A stretch of DNA of 64,000 nucleotides from Amycolatopsis endophytica (GTDB lineage: Bacteria; Actinomycetota; Actinomycetes; Mycobacteriales; Pseudonocardiaceae), in the NCBI RefSeq assembly GCF_013410405.1, contig NZ_JACCFK010000002.1:1922001-1986000 (forward strand), read 5' to 3'. The position numbers and the translations under genes are program-made. The notes beneath the pieces are model-generated. The model searched no databases and had not been told where the DNA came from. It was given only the letters and a program-made list of their open reading frames with translations. Numbering within the stretch: position 1 is the first letter of the stretch; each line of letters starts with the position of its first letter. Positions 51,608-60,084 of this stretch are shown here, one piece after another.

Positions 51608-52195
51608 GTGCAGGGGAGAACACGTCGCTCCATGAGCGGATGGGCGGTCACGGGCCTGACCGGTCTCGTGCTGCTCGCGGCGTGCACCCCTGACGATCCG
51701 GCGACCGTCGCGTCCGGGCAGTCGACCGCCGCCCCGGCACCCTCGACTGCCGCGAGCACCAGTCCTTCCCCGACGGACGAGGACAAGGCGAAGCAGGACG
51801 CGCTGACGGCATACCGGGCGATGTGGGAGGACTTCGTTCAGGCCGGGACGACATCGGATTGGCAATCGCCGAAGCTTGGGAATCACGCGACCGGCCTCGC
51901 GCTGACGAACCTGTCGCGCGGTCTTTACGCCGACCACTACAACGGCCTGGTGACCAAGGGACAGCCGATCCTCAACCCGACGGTGTCCTCGGCCGAGCCT
52001 GCGGGCGATCCGGTGAAGATCATCGTGTCCGACTGCGGTGACTCGTCGAACTGGCTCAAGTACCGGGCCGACAACGGTCAGCTCGCGGACGACGAGCCCG
52101 GAGGCCGGCATGCGATCAACGCGATCGTGGAGAAGCAGGCCGACGGCTCGTGGAAGGTCACCGACTACGGCGTGCACGACGCGGGGACGTGCTGA
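51608..52195 (+). CDS. Lipoprotein of the Tad locus, 195 aa
   Basis: A type II signal peptide: basic start, hydrophobic AVTGLTGLVLLAAC with the lipobox cysteine at residue 26 (LAAC), then a Ser/Thr/Pro linker and a domain ending SWKVTDYGVHDAGTC. It starts at GTG 51608 (ATG 51632 also gives a full signal peptide). A surface-exposed function with the pilus is likely; the family is not assigned. Confidence 0.72.
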   Translation: MQGRTRRSMSGWAVTGLTGLVLLAACTPDDPATVASGQSTAAPAPSTAASTSPSPTDEDKAKQDALTAYRAMWEDFVQAGTTSDWQSPKLGNHATGLALTNLSRGLYADHYNGLVTKGQPILNPTVSSAEPAGDPVKIIVSDCGDSSNWLKYRADNGQLADDEPGGRHAINAIVEKQADGSWKVTDYGVHDAGTC

Positions 52196-52197
52196 CG

Positions 52198-53205
52198 ATG
52201 CGCCGCACCGCTGTCGTCGCCGGGGTCTTCACCGCAGCTGTGCTCGGCCTCGCCTCTCCTGCCGTTGCCGGGCGCGGCTGGGGAAGCACGACCTGCAGTC
52301 AAACGCCCACGCCCGCTTGTGAACTCGGCGCCGGCACCAGCAGCGCTCCGGGGAAGGCTCCTGGAGCCGTTGCTCCCAACGCCGGTCGTCCTGGTGGGGG
52401 GACCAAGCCAGGCAACGGAAAACCCGCGAACCCCGGAGACACGATCACCGGTGGCGATGCCAACATGGCGAGCTGCTCGTATGTGAAGAGCGACTACCAG
52501 CCGCCCAGCGGTGGCACGTTTCCCGTGGCGCACGCGCCTCGCCGGAGCGCGGGCGGCATCGTCCCGGTGGCAAGGCCGCGCCCTGCACCGGCGCAAGCCG
52601 CGCAGCCGGGGCAAGGTCCAGGCGCCTGGTACGTGTGGAAATGCTCGGGAGAAGGCTCAGCGGACACGTTGTACCGGCCTCCGGTGTGGATTGCCGATGG
52701 GGAGCAGCCCGGCGCGGCGCAGCTGCCGTCGCCCGAAGAGCTGGCCCAGATGGCACGTCGTCAGCTGAGGCTGCCCTCGCCGACGATCTCCGCGAACCCG
52801 GCCGGCGACCAGCTGGTGAACCTGCCCACCTGGATGTGGTTGTCCAGCGGCGGGGATCCGGTGACGGCGACCGCCTCGGTGCCCGGTGTTTCGGTGACGA
52901 CAACGGCGACACCCGGCTCGGTGACCTGGTCCATGGGCGATGGCTCGACCGTCCTCTGCAATGGCGCCGGGACGCCCTACGCCGCCGGCGGCGATCCGGC
53001 GGCCCCTTCACCGGACTGCGGTCACGTGTACCGCCGCTCGTCAGCAGGACAGCCGGGACAGGCGTTCGGCGTAACCGCGACAGTGCACTGGACGGTCAGC
53101 TGGTTCGGCGCTGGGCAGGGCGGGACGTTCCCGGACATGACCACGACGAGCACCACGAGCTTCCGCGTCGCGGAGTCACAGGCGTTGAACAACGGAGGCG
53201 GCTGA
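52198..53205 (+). CDS. Secreted proline-rich protein of the Tad locus, 335 aa
   Basis: A Sec signal peptide (TAVVAGVFTAAVLGLASPAV, predicted cut after AVAG) leads into a low-complexity Gly/Pro region and a C-terminal domain with PKD-like features (VTWSMGDGSTVLC, VTATVHWTVSWFG). Such proteins sit next to Tad genes in actinobacteria. 2 bp after the lipoprotein stop, so cotranscribed. Confidence 0.72.
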   Translation: MRRTAVVAGVFTAAVLGLASPAVAGRGWGSTTCSQTPTPACELGAGTSSAPGKAPGAVAPNAGRPGGGTKPGNGKPANPGDTITGGDANMASCSYVKSDYQPPSGGTFPVAHAPRRSAGGIVPVARPRPAPAQAAQPGQGPGAWYVWKCSGEGSADTLYRPPVWIADGEQPGAAQLPSPEELAQMARRQLRLPSPTISANPAGDQLVNLPTWMWLSSGGDPVTATASVPGVSVTTTATPGSVTWSMGDGSTVLCNGAGTPYAAGGDPAAPSPDCGHVYRRSSAGQPGQAFGVTATVHWTVSWFGAGQGGTFPDMTTTSTTSFRVAESQALNNGGG

Positions 53206-53288
53206 CCGCCCGGCATCCGACCAGGACCACTCGCTGATTCCCTTCGGCGACGTGGCGCACTACCCCCTTGCCTCACGGAGGTACCGGA

Positions 53289-53975
53289 GTGAGCACCAAC
53301 ACCACGAACCGCCCGGACACCGCAGCCGGCCCGTGGGTCAGCAGCGGCAAGAACGTCCCACGGTTCCGCGGAACCGGCCGCCGCCGCAGTCTCCCGCACC
53401 TGCTTCTGGGTGTGCTCCTCGTACTGGCCTGCGCGGGCGGATTCGTGCTGTTCTCGCTCGATTCCGGCGACCGGCAGGCAGTTCTCGCGCTGGCCCGCGA
53501 TGTTCCGGTCGGTCATGTGCTCACAGTGCAGGACCTCCGCCAGGTCAACCTCGCACTCGAGCCCGAGGTGACCGTGATCAAGGTAGATCAAGCAGCCACG
53601 GTGGTCGGGAGGCCGATGGCGACGAGCTTGACAGCCGGCGCATTGCTGACCCCGCGCTCGGTCGGTGACCCCCTGGTCCCGGCCACTGGTCAGGCGATCG
53701 CCGCTCTCGCGCTCAAACCTGGTCAGTTCCCGCCGGAAGTCGCCCTGGGCGCGCGTGTCTCCGTGGTGTTCGTGCCTGCGCAGTCCGGGACCGCGGCGAG
53801 TCTGCCCGCGGAGGGCGGGATGGTCTGGCCCGCGGTGGTGACCACCGTGGCCGGCACGCCGAACGACCAGACGACGGTCGTGTCAGTTCAACTGACCGAG
53901 GCCGCCGCACGTCAGGTCGCCGCGGTTCCGGCCGGGCAGTTGTCGGTCGTGATGCTCGCCGCGGGAGGGCGCTGA
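53289..53975 (+). CDS. SAF-domain pilus assembly protein (CpaB/RcpC-like)
   Basis: A 228-residue protein with a basic N-terminus, one helix (HLLLGVLLVLACAGGFVLFS), then a SAF domain (VLALARDVPVGHVLTVQDLR). CpaB-type proteins are periplasmic-side factors of Tad pili. I use GTG 53289 with a GGAGG site. It overlaps the next start by one base. Confidence 0.8.
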   Translation: MSTNTTNRPDTAAGPWVSSGKNVPRFRGTGRRRSLPHLLLGVLLVLACAGGFVLFSLDSGDRQAVLALARDVPVGHVLTVQDLRQVNLALEPEVTVIKVDQAATVVGRPMATSLTAGALLTPRSVGDPLVPATGQAIAALALKPGQFPPEVALGARVSVVFVPAQSGTAASLPAEGGMVWPAVVTTVAGTPNDQTTVVSVQLTEAAARQVAAVPAGQLSVVMLAAGGR

Positions 53976-54832
53976 TGCTGGTCTCCGTCCTGTCACTGAA
54001 GGGGGCCCCAGGCGTGACCACGTTCGCTGTGGCCCTGGCGGCGCGCTGGCCGGGACCGTCACGCGCGCTGGTGGTCGAGGCTGCCCCTTCGGGCGGGGAC
54101 CTTGCCCTCCGGTTCTCGCTGGCCTCGACGCCCGGGCTCGTCAGCTTGGCAGCTGCCGCGCGCCGCGGCGGTGATGCCGACCTCGTTTGGCAGCACACGC
54201 AGGAACTCCGCGGTGGGCTGCGTGTGGTCGCCGCTCCCCCGGATGCCGAGCAGACGCGCGCTGCGCTGGCAGCCCTTGCCCAGCATCCGGCCAGCGGTCT
54301 CGAGCTGCTCCGCCAGGCTGCCAACCAGCCTGGGGTGGTGGTGATCGTGGACTGCGGTCGCGTGGATCCCGGCTCGCCGGGTGTACCGATCGCCCGGTCC
54401 TGCGACGCGATGGTTCTCCTGTCACGTGCTCATGCCGACGACCTCGCGCACCTGCCGCGGCGACTTCCCACCGTGGCCCGGTGGACTCCGAATCCCGTGT
54501 TTCTCCTGGTCGGCCCGGGCTACTCCGAGGCCGAGGTCGCCCGCGAACTCGGGGTGCAGCCGCTGGGCCGGGTGCCTCACGACGTACGCGGTGCCGCCGT
54601 GTTGTGTGGTCGGCCGGCCGCGCGTCGGTGGGGGCCCGCTCGTTCCGCGCTCGGGCAGTTCGCGCAGAAGGTCGCCGGGGAACTCGCCGCCCGGCAGACC
54701 CCGACCGCGCCAGAGCCGCCCCAGCTACACACACCGATCCCGGCGCTGCAGATGGTCCCGGGTGTCCCGCCTGCCGCTGTCTCGCCCAACGGTGTGCGCC
54801 CGGCGCCCTTCACCGGAGGACAGAAGCCATGA
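53975..54832 (+). CDS. TadZ/CpaE-like deviant-Walker ATPase
   Basis: A 285-residue MinD/ParA-fold protein. The deviant Walker A VLSLKGAPGVTTFAVALAA lacks the second lysine of KGGxGKT, as in some TadZ proteins that localise the pilus machine. The acidic segment VVIVDCGRVDPGS is the Walker B-like strand. The C-terminal 50 residues are proline-rich. Overlaps cpaF by ATGA. Confidence 0.78.
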   Translation: MLVSVLSLKGAPGVTTFAVALAARWPGPSRALVVEAAPSGGDLALRFSLASTPGLVSLAAAARRGGDADLVWQHTQELRGGLRVVAAPPDAEQTRAALAALAQHPASGLELLRQAANQPGVVVIVDCGRVDPGSPGVPIARSCDAMVLLSRAHADDLAHLPRRLPTVARWTPNPVFLLVGPGYSEAEVARELGVQPLGRVPHDVRGAAVLCGRPAARRWGPARSALGQFAQKVAGELAARQTPTAPEPPQLHTPIPALQMVPGVPPAAVSPNGVRPAPFTGGQKP

Positions 54833-55230
54833 CGCCGCCGACCGCACGGGAGCAGACGCTCAACGGGTCGGGCGTGAGTAAGTCGCCGACGAGTTGGCCC
54901 GTCGGGGAGCCGCCGGACGCGGTGAGCCGGTTACGCCGGTATCTGCGTGAGCAACTGAACGCCGAGCTGCCTCAGCGGGTTGCTGACCAGCAGGACCGCA
55001 CCGGCAGCACTGCCACTCGCGAGGCGCGCCGCGAGCTGGCCCGCGGGATCATCGACGACGCGCTGCGACGGCACACGGAGAACGAGTTGGCCGCCGGGCG
55101 GGAGTTGCTTTCACGCGATGTCGAGCAGCGAGTTGGTGACCGAGGTCGTCAACGAGCTGTTCGGTATGGCGGGGTTGCAGCCGTTGCTGGACGACCCGAC
55201 GGTGGAGACGATCAACGCCAACCGTTATGA
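54829..55230 (+). pseudogene. N-terminal part of the CpaF/TadA ATPase (frame interrupted)
   Basis: 133 residues from ATG 54829, with a good GGAGGA site, cover the family's N-terminal helical domain (SRLRRYLREQLNAELPQRVA). The sensible sequence ends around 55130 at DVEQRV and resumes as VTEVVNELFGM one frame later, consistent with one extra T in GAGTTGG. The rest of this frame (after residue 101) is nonsense. Confidence 0.6.
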
Positions 55231-56242
55231 CCGCGTTTTCGTGCAGTACAACGACGGACGCCGTGCTCGCGTCGGTCCGATCGCATCGTCCAATGAGGAG
55301 CTGACGGATTTGGTCCGGCTCCTGGCGGCACGCGCGAGCAGTCAGGAACGGCGGTTCGACCAGGGATCTCCGGCGGTCAACCTCCAGCTTCCCGGTGGAG
55401 AACGGCTGTTCGCTGTGATGGGGCTGACGGCCGGCGGGGTGACCGCCCTGTCGATCCGGCGGCATGGCTACCTCACCGTCACCTTGCGGGACCTCCGTCG
55501 GCGCGGGACTCTCGACCCCGGTCTGGAGCAGTTCCTGCGGACGCTGGTCAAAGCCCGCAAGAACATCCTGATCACCGGCGGCACCGGAGCCGGGAAGACC
55601 ACCCTGCTGCGGGCGCTGGCGTCTGAGATGGATCCGATGGAACGGATCGTCACCATCGAGGACGCCTTCGAGCTCGGTCTCGACCACGACCCCGACATCC
55701 ACGCCGACGTCACTGCCTTCCAAGCCCGTGAGCCGAACGTCGAAGGCGAGGGAGCGATCTCCCAGGCCGAGCTCGTGCGCTGGGGGCTGCGGATGAGCCC
55801 GGACCGCGTCATCGTCGGGGAGATCCGCGGGCCGGAGGTCATCCCGATGTGCAATGCGATGTCCCAGGGCAACGACGGGTCGATGGCCACGCTGCATGCG
55901 TCCAGCTCGCGGATCGCGTTCACCCGCCTCGCTTCCTACGCCGCTCAAGGCGTGGAACGGCTCCCGCTGGAAGCTACGAACCTGCTGGTGGCCTCGGCGG
56001 TGCACTTCGTCGTGCACCTGGCTCGTGCCGGCGACCGGCGAACCCGGGTGGTGTCCTCGATCCGCGAGGTCGTCGGCGCCGATGGCCCGCAGATCATCTC
56101 CAACGAGATCTACCGTCCCGGTCCGGATCGCCGCGCTCGTCCTGTTGCCGGCGCCCTGCGCACTGACACCCTCGATGACCTGGTCGACGCCGGATTCGAT
56201 CCCGGCGTGCTCGAAAACCCTGAGGGCTGGTGGGGGCCATGA
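55118..56242 (+). CDS. CpaF/TadA secretion ATPase (catalytic part)
   Basis: From ATG 55118 a 374-residue protein contains the ATPase core: Walker A ILITGGTGAGKTTLLRALAS, the Asp box RIVTIEDAFELGL, Walker B PDRVIVGEIRGPEV and the His box GSMATLHASSSRIAF. It powers pilin assembly with TadB/TadC. Only the N-terminal domain is on the other side of the frameshift; if this ATG is used, a truncated but catalytically complete ATPase would be made. Coupled to tadB by ATGA. Confidence 0.8.
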   Translation: MSSSELVTEVVNELFGMAGLQPLLDDPTVETINANRYDRVFVQYNDGRRARVGPIASSNEELTDLVRLLAARASSQERRFDQGSPAVNLQLPGGERLFAVMGLTAGGVTALSIRRHGYLTVTLRDLRRRGTLDPGLEQFLRTLVKARKNILITGGTGAGKTTLLRALASEMDPMERIVTIEDAFELGLDHDPDIHADVTAFQAREPNVEGEGAISQAELVRWGLRMSPDRVIVGEIRGPEVIPMCNAMSQGNDGSMATLHASSSRIAFTRLASYAAQGVERLPLEATNLLVASAVHFVVHLARAGDRRTRVVSSIREVVGADGPQIISNEIYRPGPDRRARPVAGALRTDTLDDLVDAGFDPGVLENPEGWWGP

Positions 56243-57135
56243 CCGCCACCCTCAGCGCCACCACGGCGATCGCGGCGCTGCTCGGCGCCGGAACCGGGCT
56301 CGGCCTCTTACTGGTCGTCCTCGCCTTGCGGGGGGCCGGCCCTCACCTCCCCCGCCGCGTCCGGCGCCGCGAAGATGTCGCAGACCCGCGTCGCTCGCTC
56401 CGGCTTGCTCTCGCGGTGGCCGCCGGACTGGTAGCCGGCCTCGTCACCGGCTGGCTGGTCGGCGGCATCCTCGCCGGGCTCGCCTGCTGGGCGCTGCCAC
56501 AGGTTCTCGGCCGCGACTCCGAGCACACCCGTCGGATCGCTCGCATCGAAGCTGTCGCGACCTGGGCGGAGATGCTGCGTGACACGCTGTCTGCCGCAGC
56601 TGGGTTGGAGCAGGCCATCCTCGCTACCGCGCCCTTGGCCCCGCCGGCGATCCGTCGTGAGGTTGGTGAGCTCGCCGCGGGGATCGAGGCCGGCGACCGG
56701 CTCGCTCCAACCTTGCGGCGGCTCGGTGAGCGGCTGGACGACCCCGTGGGCGACCTGGTGATCGCCGCCCTGCTGCTGGCCGCCGCGCAGCAGACCCGCC
56801 AGCTGGCCGACTTGCTCGGATCGCTGGCCGAGGCGGCCCGCGGCCAGGCTTCGATGCGGATGCGTGTGGAGGCCGGGCGGGCCCGCACTCGCACGTCGGT
56901 CCGGGTCATCGTCGGCACCACGTTGGCCTTCGCAGTGGCGGTGGTGCTGCTCAACCGTGGCTACATGGGTGCCTACGACAGTGCCACCGGCCAGATTGTT
57001 TTGCTGATGATCGGCGGGTTGTTCGCAGCCGGGTTCGCCTGGCTGAGTCGCATCGCGCGCATGCCGCAACCTGACCGGTTCCTGGCCGCGCCGACGACCG
57101 AGGACGGGCGAGTGGTCATCGGGAGGCAGGAGTGA
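56239..57135 (+). CDS. TadB-like pilus platform membrane protein
   Basis: A 298-residue membrane protein (T2SF/PilC fold) with helices near residues 10-30, 58-95 and two at the C-terminus (VIVGTTLAFAVAVVLL; VLLMIGGLFAAGFAWL), and the F-domain helices EAVATWAEMLRDTLSAAAGL and LLLAAAQQTRQLADLLGSLA. It forms the inner-membrane platform with TadC. Overlaps both neighbours. Confidence 0.83.
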   Translation: MTATLSATTAIAALLGAGTGLGLLLVVLALRGAGPHLPRRVRRREDVADPRRSLRLALAVAAGLVAGLVTGWLVGGILAGLACWALPQVLGRDSEHTRRIARIEAVATWAEMLRDTLSAAAGLEQAILATAPLAPPAIRREVGELAAGIEAGDRLAPTLRRLGERLDDPVGDLVIAALLLAAAQQTRQLADLLGSLAEAARGQASMRMRVEAGRARTRTSVRVIVGTTLAFAVAVVLLNRGYMGAYDSATGQIVLLMIGGLFAAGFAWLSRIARMPQPDRFLAAPTTEDGRVVIGRQE

Positions 57136-58034
57136 GCACGTTGATCATCTCCCTCGCACTCGGCACCGGGCTTGGCATCGGGTTGTGGGCAGTCGCGGTC
57201 TACCTGTTCCCGCCGCGGCCAGCCTTGAGGCTCGTTCTGGCTCGCGCTACCGAACCACCGCGACCGGAGCCGATCCTCGCTACCGGGAACGCCGGCTGGG
57301 CGGCACGCCTCGGCCGGCCCGCGGTCGCGCCATTGCGTGCCCTTGGCCTGCCCGGACCACGTCTCACACGCGACCTCGCGGTGATCGGCCGCTCGAGCTC
57401 GACCCATCTCGCGGAGAAGGCCACCCTCGCGGTGGCCGGCCTGGTGCTGCCCACCCTGTTGGGCGGGATACTCACGGTCGCCGGGCTCGGTCTCGGTGTC
57501 GGGCTCCCGGTCATCGCCGGACTCGTGCTCGCCGCGGCGGGATTCGTCCTTCCCGACCTTCAGGTCCGCTCGGAAGCCGCGAAACTCCGGGCTGGGTTCC
57601 GCCATGCCCTGTCGGCCTACCTCGACCTCGTATGGATCACTCTCGCCGGTGGCGCTGGGGTCGACAGCGCACTGGGTGACTCCGTCGCGATCGGCCGCGG
57701 CTGGGCCTTCGCGCAGATCCGACGAGCGCTGGACACCGCCCGCCTGACCCGCACCACACCGTGGGCAGCCCTGCGCCAGCTCGGCGAGGAACTCGACGTG
57801 ACCGAACTGGCCGAGCTCGCCGCATCGGTCAGCCTGGCCGGCACCGAGGGTGCCAAGGTTCGCACCTCCTTGGCCGCCAAAGCACAGGCCCTGCGCACCC
57901 ACCAGATCACCGAAGCCGAGGGCGACGCTCAAGCGGCAACCGAACGCATGTCGCTGCCGGTCATGGCGTTGTTCCTCGGGTTCCTCGCCTTCATCGCCTA
58001 TCCCGCGCTGGTCCAAGTCCTCAATGGTCTGTGA
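57132..58034 (+). CDS. TadC-like pilus platform membrane protein
   Basis: A 300-residue membrane protein from GTG 57132 (GTGA overlap with tadB). Helices lie near residues 5-25, 92-140 and at the C-terminus (MALFLGFLAFIAYPALVQVL), with the T2SF-F segment LSAYLDLVWITLAGGAGVDS. Partner of TadB. Confidence 0.83.
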   Translation: MSTLIISLALGTGLGIGLWAVAVYLFPPRPALRLVLARATEPPRPEPILATGNAGWAARLGRPAVAPLRALGLPGPRLTRDLAVIGRSSSTHLAEKATLAVAGLVLPTLLGGILTVAGLGLGVGLPVIAGLVLAAAGFVLPDLQVRSEAAKLRAGFRHALSAYLDLVWITLAGGAGVDSALGDSVAIGRGWAFAQIRRALDTARLTRTTPWAALRQLGEELDVTELAELAASVSLAGTEGAKVRTSLAAKAQALRTHQITEAEGDAQAATERMSLPVMALFLGFLAFIAYPALVQVLNGL

Positions 58035-58068
58035 CCGCGTTGAATTCGACTCACGATTGGAGACTCTG

Positions 58069-58257
58069 ATGCCCTCACAGTGGGAGACCTTGTGGACCGT
58101 CGTCCGGGCTCGGGTGGAGCTGCTGCGCCGGGAGCCGGACGCGGGGTATTCGACCGAAACGGTGCTCGTCACGGCACTGCTGGTCGTCGCCGCCATCGCG
58201 GTGCTCGCGATCATCGTCGCCAAGGTCACCTCCAAGGCGAACAGCATCGACATGTGA
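58069..58257 (+). CDS. Flp-type minor/major pilin candidate, 62 aa
   Basis: The class III leader is basic (VRARVELLRREPDA) and followed by GYSTETVLVTALLVVAAIAV. Cleavage between Ala and Gly would leave Glu at mature position 5, as in type IV pilins. The mature chain is only about 36 residues, a single hydrophobic helix plus tail, typical of Tad pilins. Natural substrate of the A24 peptidase at 49558. Confidence 0.75.
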   Translation: MPSQWETLWTVVRARVELLRREPDAGYSTETVLVTALLVVAAIAVLAIIVAKVTSKANSIDM

Positions 58258-58261
58258 AGCC

Positions 58262-58708
58262 ATGAACCGCAGGCAAACCCTCCGCGCAGAACCGAGTCCC
58301 TGGCGCATACGGCTCCGCAGGGCGCTGGCGAGCGATGGTGGCTCGGTGAGCGCTGAGCTGGTGATCGCCACTCCCCTGCTGTTGCTGGTGCTGCTGGCCA
58401 TCGTGCAGTTCGCTCTGTGGTCGCACGCGACGCACATCGCCCAAGCGGCCGCCGCACAAGGGCTGGCGACCGCGCGCTCACAAAACGGGACGGCCGCAGC
58501 GGGGACGGCCAGCGCGCAACAACTCCTCGGCCAGCTCGGGAATGGTCCACTGCGCGGCGCCGCCGTCTCGACCGACCGTGGCCCAGCAGCCGCCGCGGTC
58601 CGGATTTCCGGGACAGCCACCTCAGTGGTGCCGTTCTTGACGCTGCCGGTGCATGCCGAAGCCGCCGGACCTGTCGAACGGTTCGTTCCGGACGAGACGA
58701 GCGGATGA
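58262..58708 (+). CDS. TadE-like pilus protein
   Basis: A 148-residue pseudopilin with the TadE N-terminal signature GGSVSAELVIATPLLLLVLL (Glu after the start of the helix) and a small extracytoplasmic domain. Four bases after the pilin stop. Confidence 0.8.
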   Translation: MNRRQTLRAEPSPWRIRLRRALASDGGSVSAELVIATPLLLLVLLAIVQFALWSHATHIAQAAAAQGLATARSQNGTAAAGTASAQQLLGQLGNGPLRGAAVSTDRGPAAAAVRISGTATSVVPFLTLPVHAEAAGPVERFVPDETSG

Positions 58709-58712
58709 CTTG

Positions 58713-59207
58713 ATGACGAGAGCCCGTAAGCGATCACTAGAGCGCCGAACCGGCATCCGCGCGAGCTGGGCCTCCTGGTGGCGAGGCGACGGCGGGTCGG
58801 TCGCGTCCGAAGTCACCCTCGTAGCCCCGTTGCTGATCATGCTCCTGGTGTTCGTCGGCGTCGTCATCCACCGCGGCGTGGACGCACGGATCCGCATTGA
58901 CGACGCCGCCCATCAGGCGGCCCGTGCTGCGAGCATCGAGCGCACCACCGCGGCCGCGACCCGTGCTGCCCAGTCCACCGCCGCTGCGACCCTGGCCGAC
59001 GCAGGTGTCGCTTGCCGGTCCTTCACGGCGACCACCTCGACCAATGGACTGCGTCCTGGCGGCACTGTCGTGGTGACCGTCGTCTGCGACGTCGACTTCG
59101 GCGACGCCCTCATGCTCGGCGTGCCCGGCGGCAAGCGGTTGAGCGCCACCGCGATCGAGCCAGTCGACGTCTGGCGCTTTACCTTGAACACCGGGGCGCC
59201 GTCATGA
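58713..59207 (+). CDS. TadE-like pilus protein (second)
   Basis: A 164-residue protein with basic N-terminus, GGSVASEVTLVAPLLIMLLV and helix continuation, then an Ala/Thr-rich domain with two cysteines (VACRSF; VVCDVDF) that may form a disulfide. I start at ATG 58713, since earlier in-frame codons overlap the first TadE gene. Confidence 0.78.
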   Translation: MTRARKRSLERRTGIRASWASWWRGDGGSVASEVTLVAPLLIMLLVFVGVVIHRGVDARIRIDDAAHQAARAASIERTTAAATRAAQSTAAATLADAGVACRSFTATTSTNGLRPGGTVVVTVVCDVDFGDALMLGVPGGKRLSATAIEPVDVWRFTLNTGAPS

Positions 59208-59656
59208 TGTCCGGACATCCCGGCCCGGCGAGTGGGACCGGCTGGTGGCGGGCGGACGAAGGCCGCGTGTCCGCCTTCGTCGTCGTGCTGGTGTCCGCCA
59301 TCCTCGCGCTGGCCGGCCTGACCCTCGACGGCGGCCTCGCGCTCGCCGCCAAGGTCCGGGCGAACGGACAAGCCGAATCCGCTGCGCGCGCCGGCGCGCA
59401 GGCCATCGATCTCACCGCCTACCGGAGCAGCGGCACACTCCGCTTGATACCCACGCAAGCCATCGCCAGGGCGCAAGCCCACCTGGCTGCCGAAGGCGCC
59501 AGCGGGACGGTCACGATCTCCGGCGACACCGTCACGGTGACCGTCACCGCCGCACACCCAACCCAGCTGCTCGGGCTGATCGGGATCACTTCCCTGTCCG
59601 TGCACGGCCAGGGAAGTGCGCACCCTCAGCGCGGAATCACTGCTGTTCAACCATGA
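59204..59656 (+). CDS. TadG-like (Flp-associated) membrane protein
   Basis: A 150-residue protein with one N-terminal helix (AFVVVLVSAILALAGLTLDG) and the Tad-associated motif GGLALAAKVRANGQAESAAR. It overlaps the second TadE by ATGA and ends in ATGA at 59653. Confidence 0.78.
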   Translation: MMSGHPGPASGTGWWRADEGRVSAFVVVLVSAILALAGLTLDGGLALAAKVRANGQAESAARAGAQAIDLTAYRSSGTLRLIPTQAIARAQAHLAAEGASGTVTISGDTVTVTVTAAHPTQLLGLIGITSLSVHGQGSAHPQRGITAVQP

Positions 59657-59673
59657 CGGAAGGGGAAGTGATC

Positions 59674-60075
59674 ATGCCAACCGATGACGAGGTCGAGCAT
59701 CGCATCGAAGACGTCGACGCCCCGCGTACCGCAAGGCGGAAAGCGGCCGCGCAGCAGGTGAACCAGCTTGCCCAGCGCCGAGCCGCGATCGTCGCCCAGC
59801 TTGAGGATGTCGATGGGCAACTGGGCGAGATCGTCGCTGATGCCGAGGACGTCATCAGCATCGACGAGCTGGCGCGGTTCACGGACCTGAAGGTCTCAGA
59901 CCTCACGCAGTGGGTGGCCGGCCGCAAGCCCACCCGGAGCAAGCGAAAGAAGGCGACCCCGAGCAAGGCAGGCACTCGTTCCCGGAGTTCGTCTCAGGCG
60001 AGCGGACAACCGGGTGATTCGGCGGCCTCGCCGGTCGCTGGAACCCGCGATCTCAAGGTCGCTCAGCTCACGTAA
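59674..60075 (+). CDS. Hypothetical coiled-coil protein of the Tad locus, 133 aa
   Basis: A charged N-terminal half with a coiled-coil heptad pattern (QQVNQLAQRRAAIVAQLEDV), a middle section that looks HTH-like (ISIDELARFTDLKVSDLTQW), and a Lys/Ser-rich tail. Possibly a small DNA-binding protein. ATG 59674 has an AAGGGGAA site; ATG 59653 overlaps the tadG-like stop and would add seven residues. Confidence 0.6.
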   Translation: MPTDDEVEHRIEDVDAPRTARRKAAAQQVNQLAQRRAAIVAQLEDVDGQLGEIVADAEDVISIDELARFTDLKVSDLTQWVAGRKPTRSKRKKATPSKAGTRSRSSSQASGQPGDSAASPVAGTRDLKVAQLT

Positions 60076-60084
60076 GCGAGTCCT

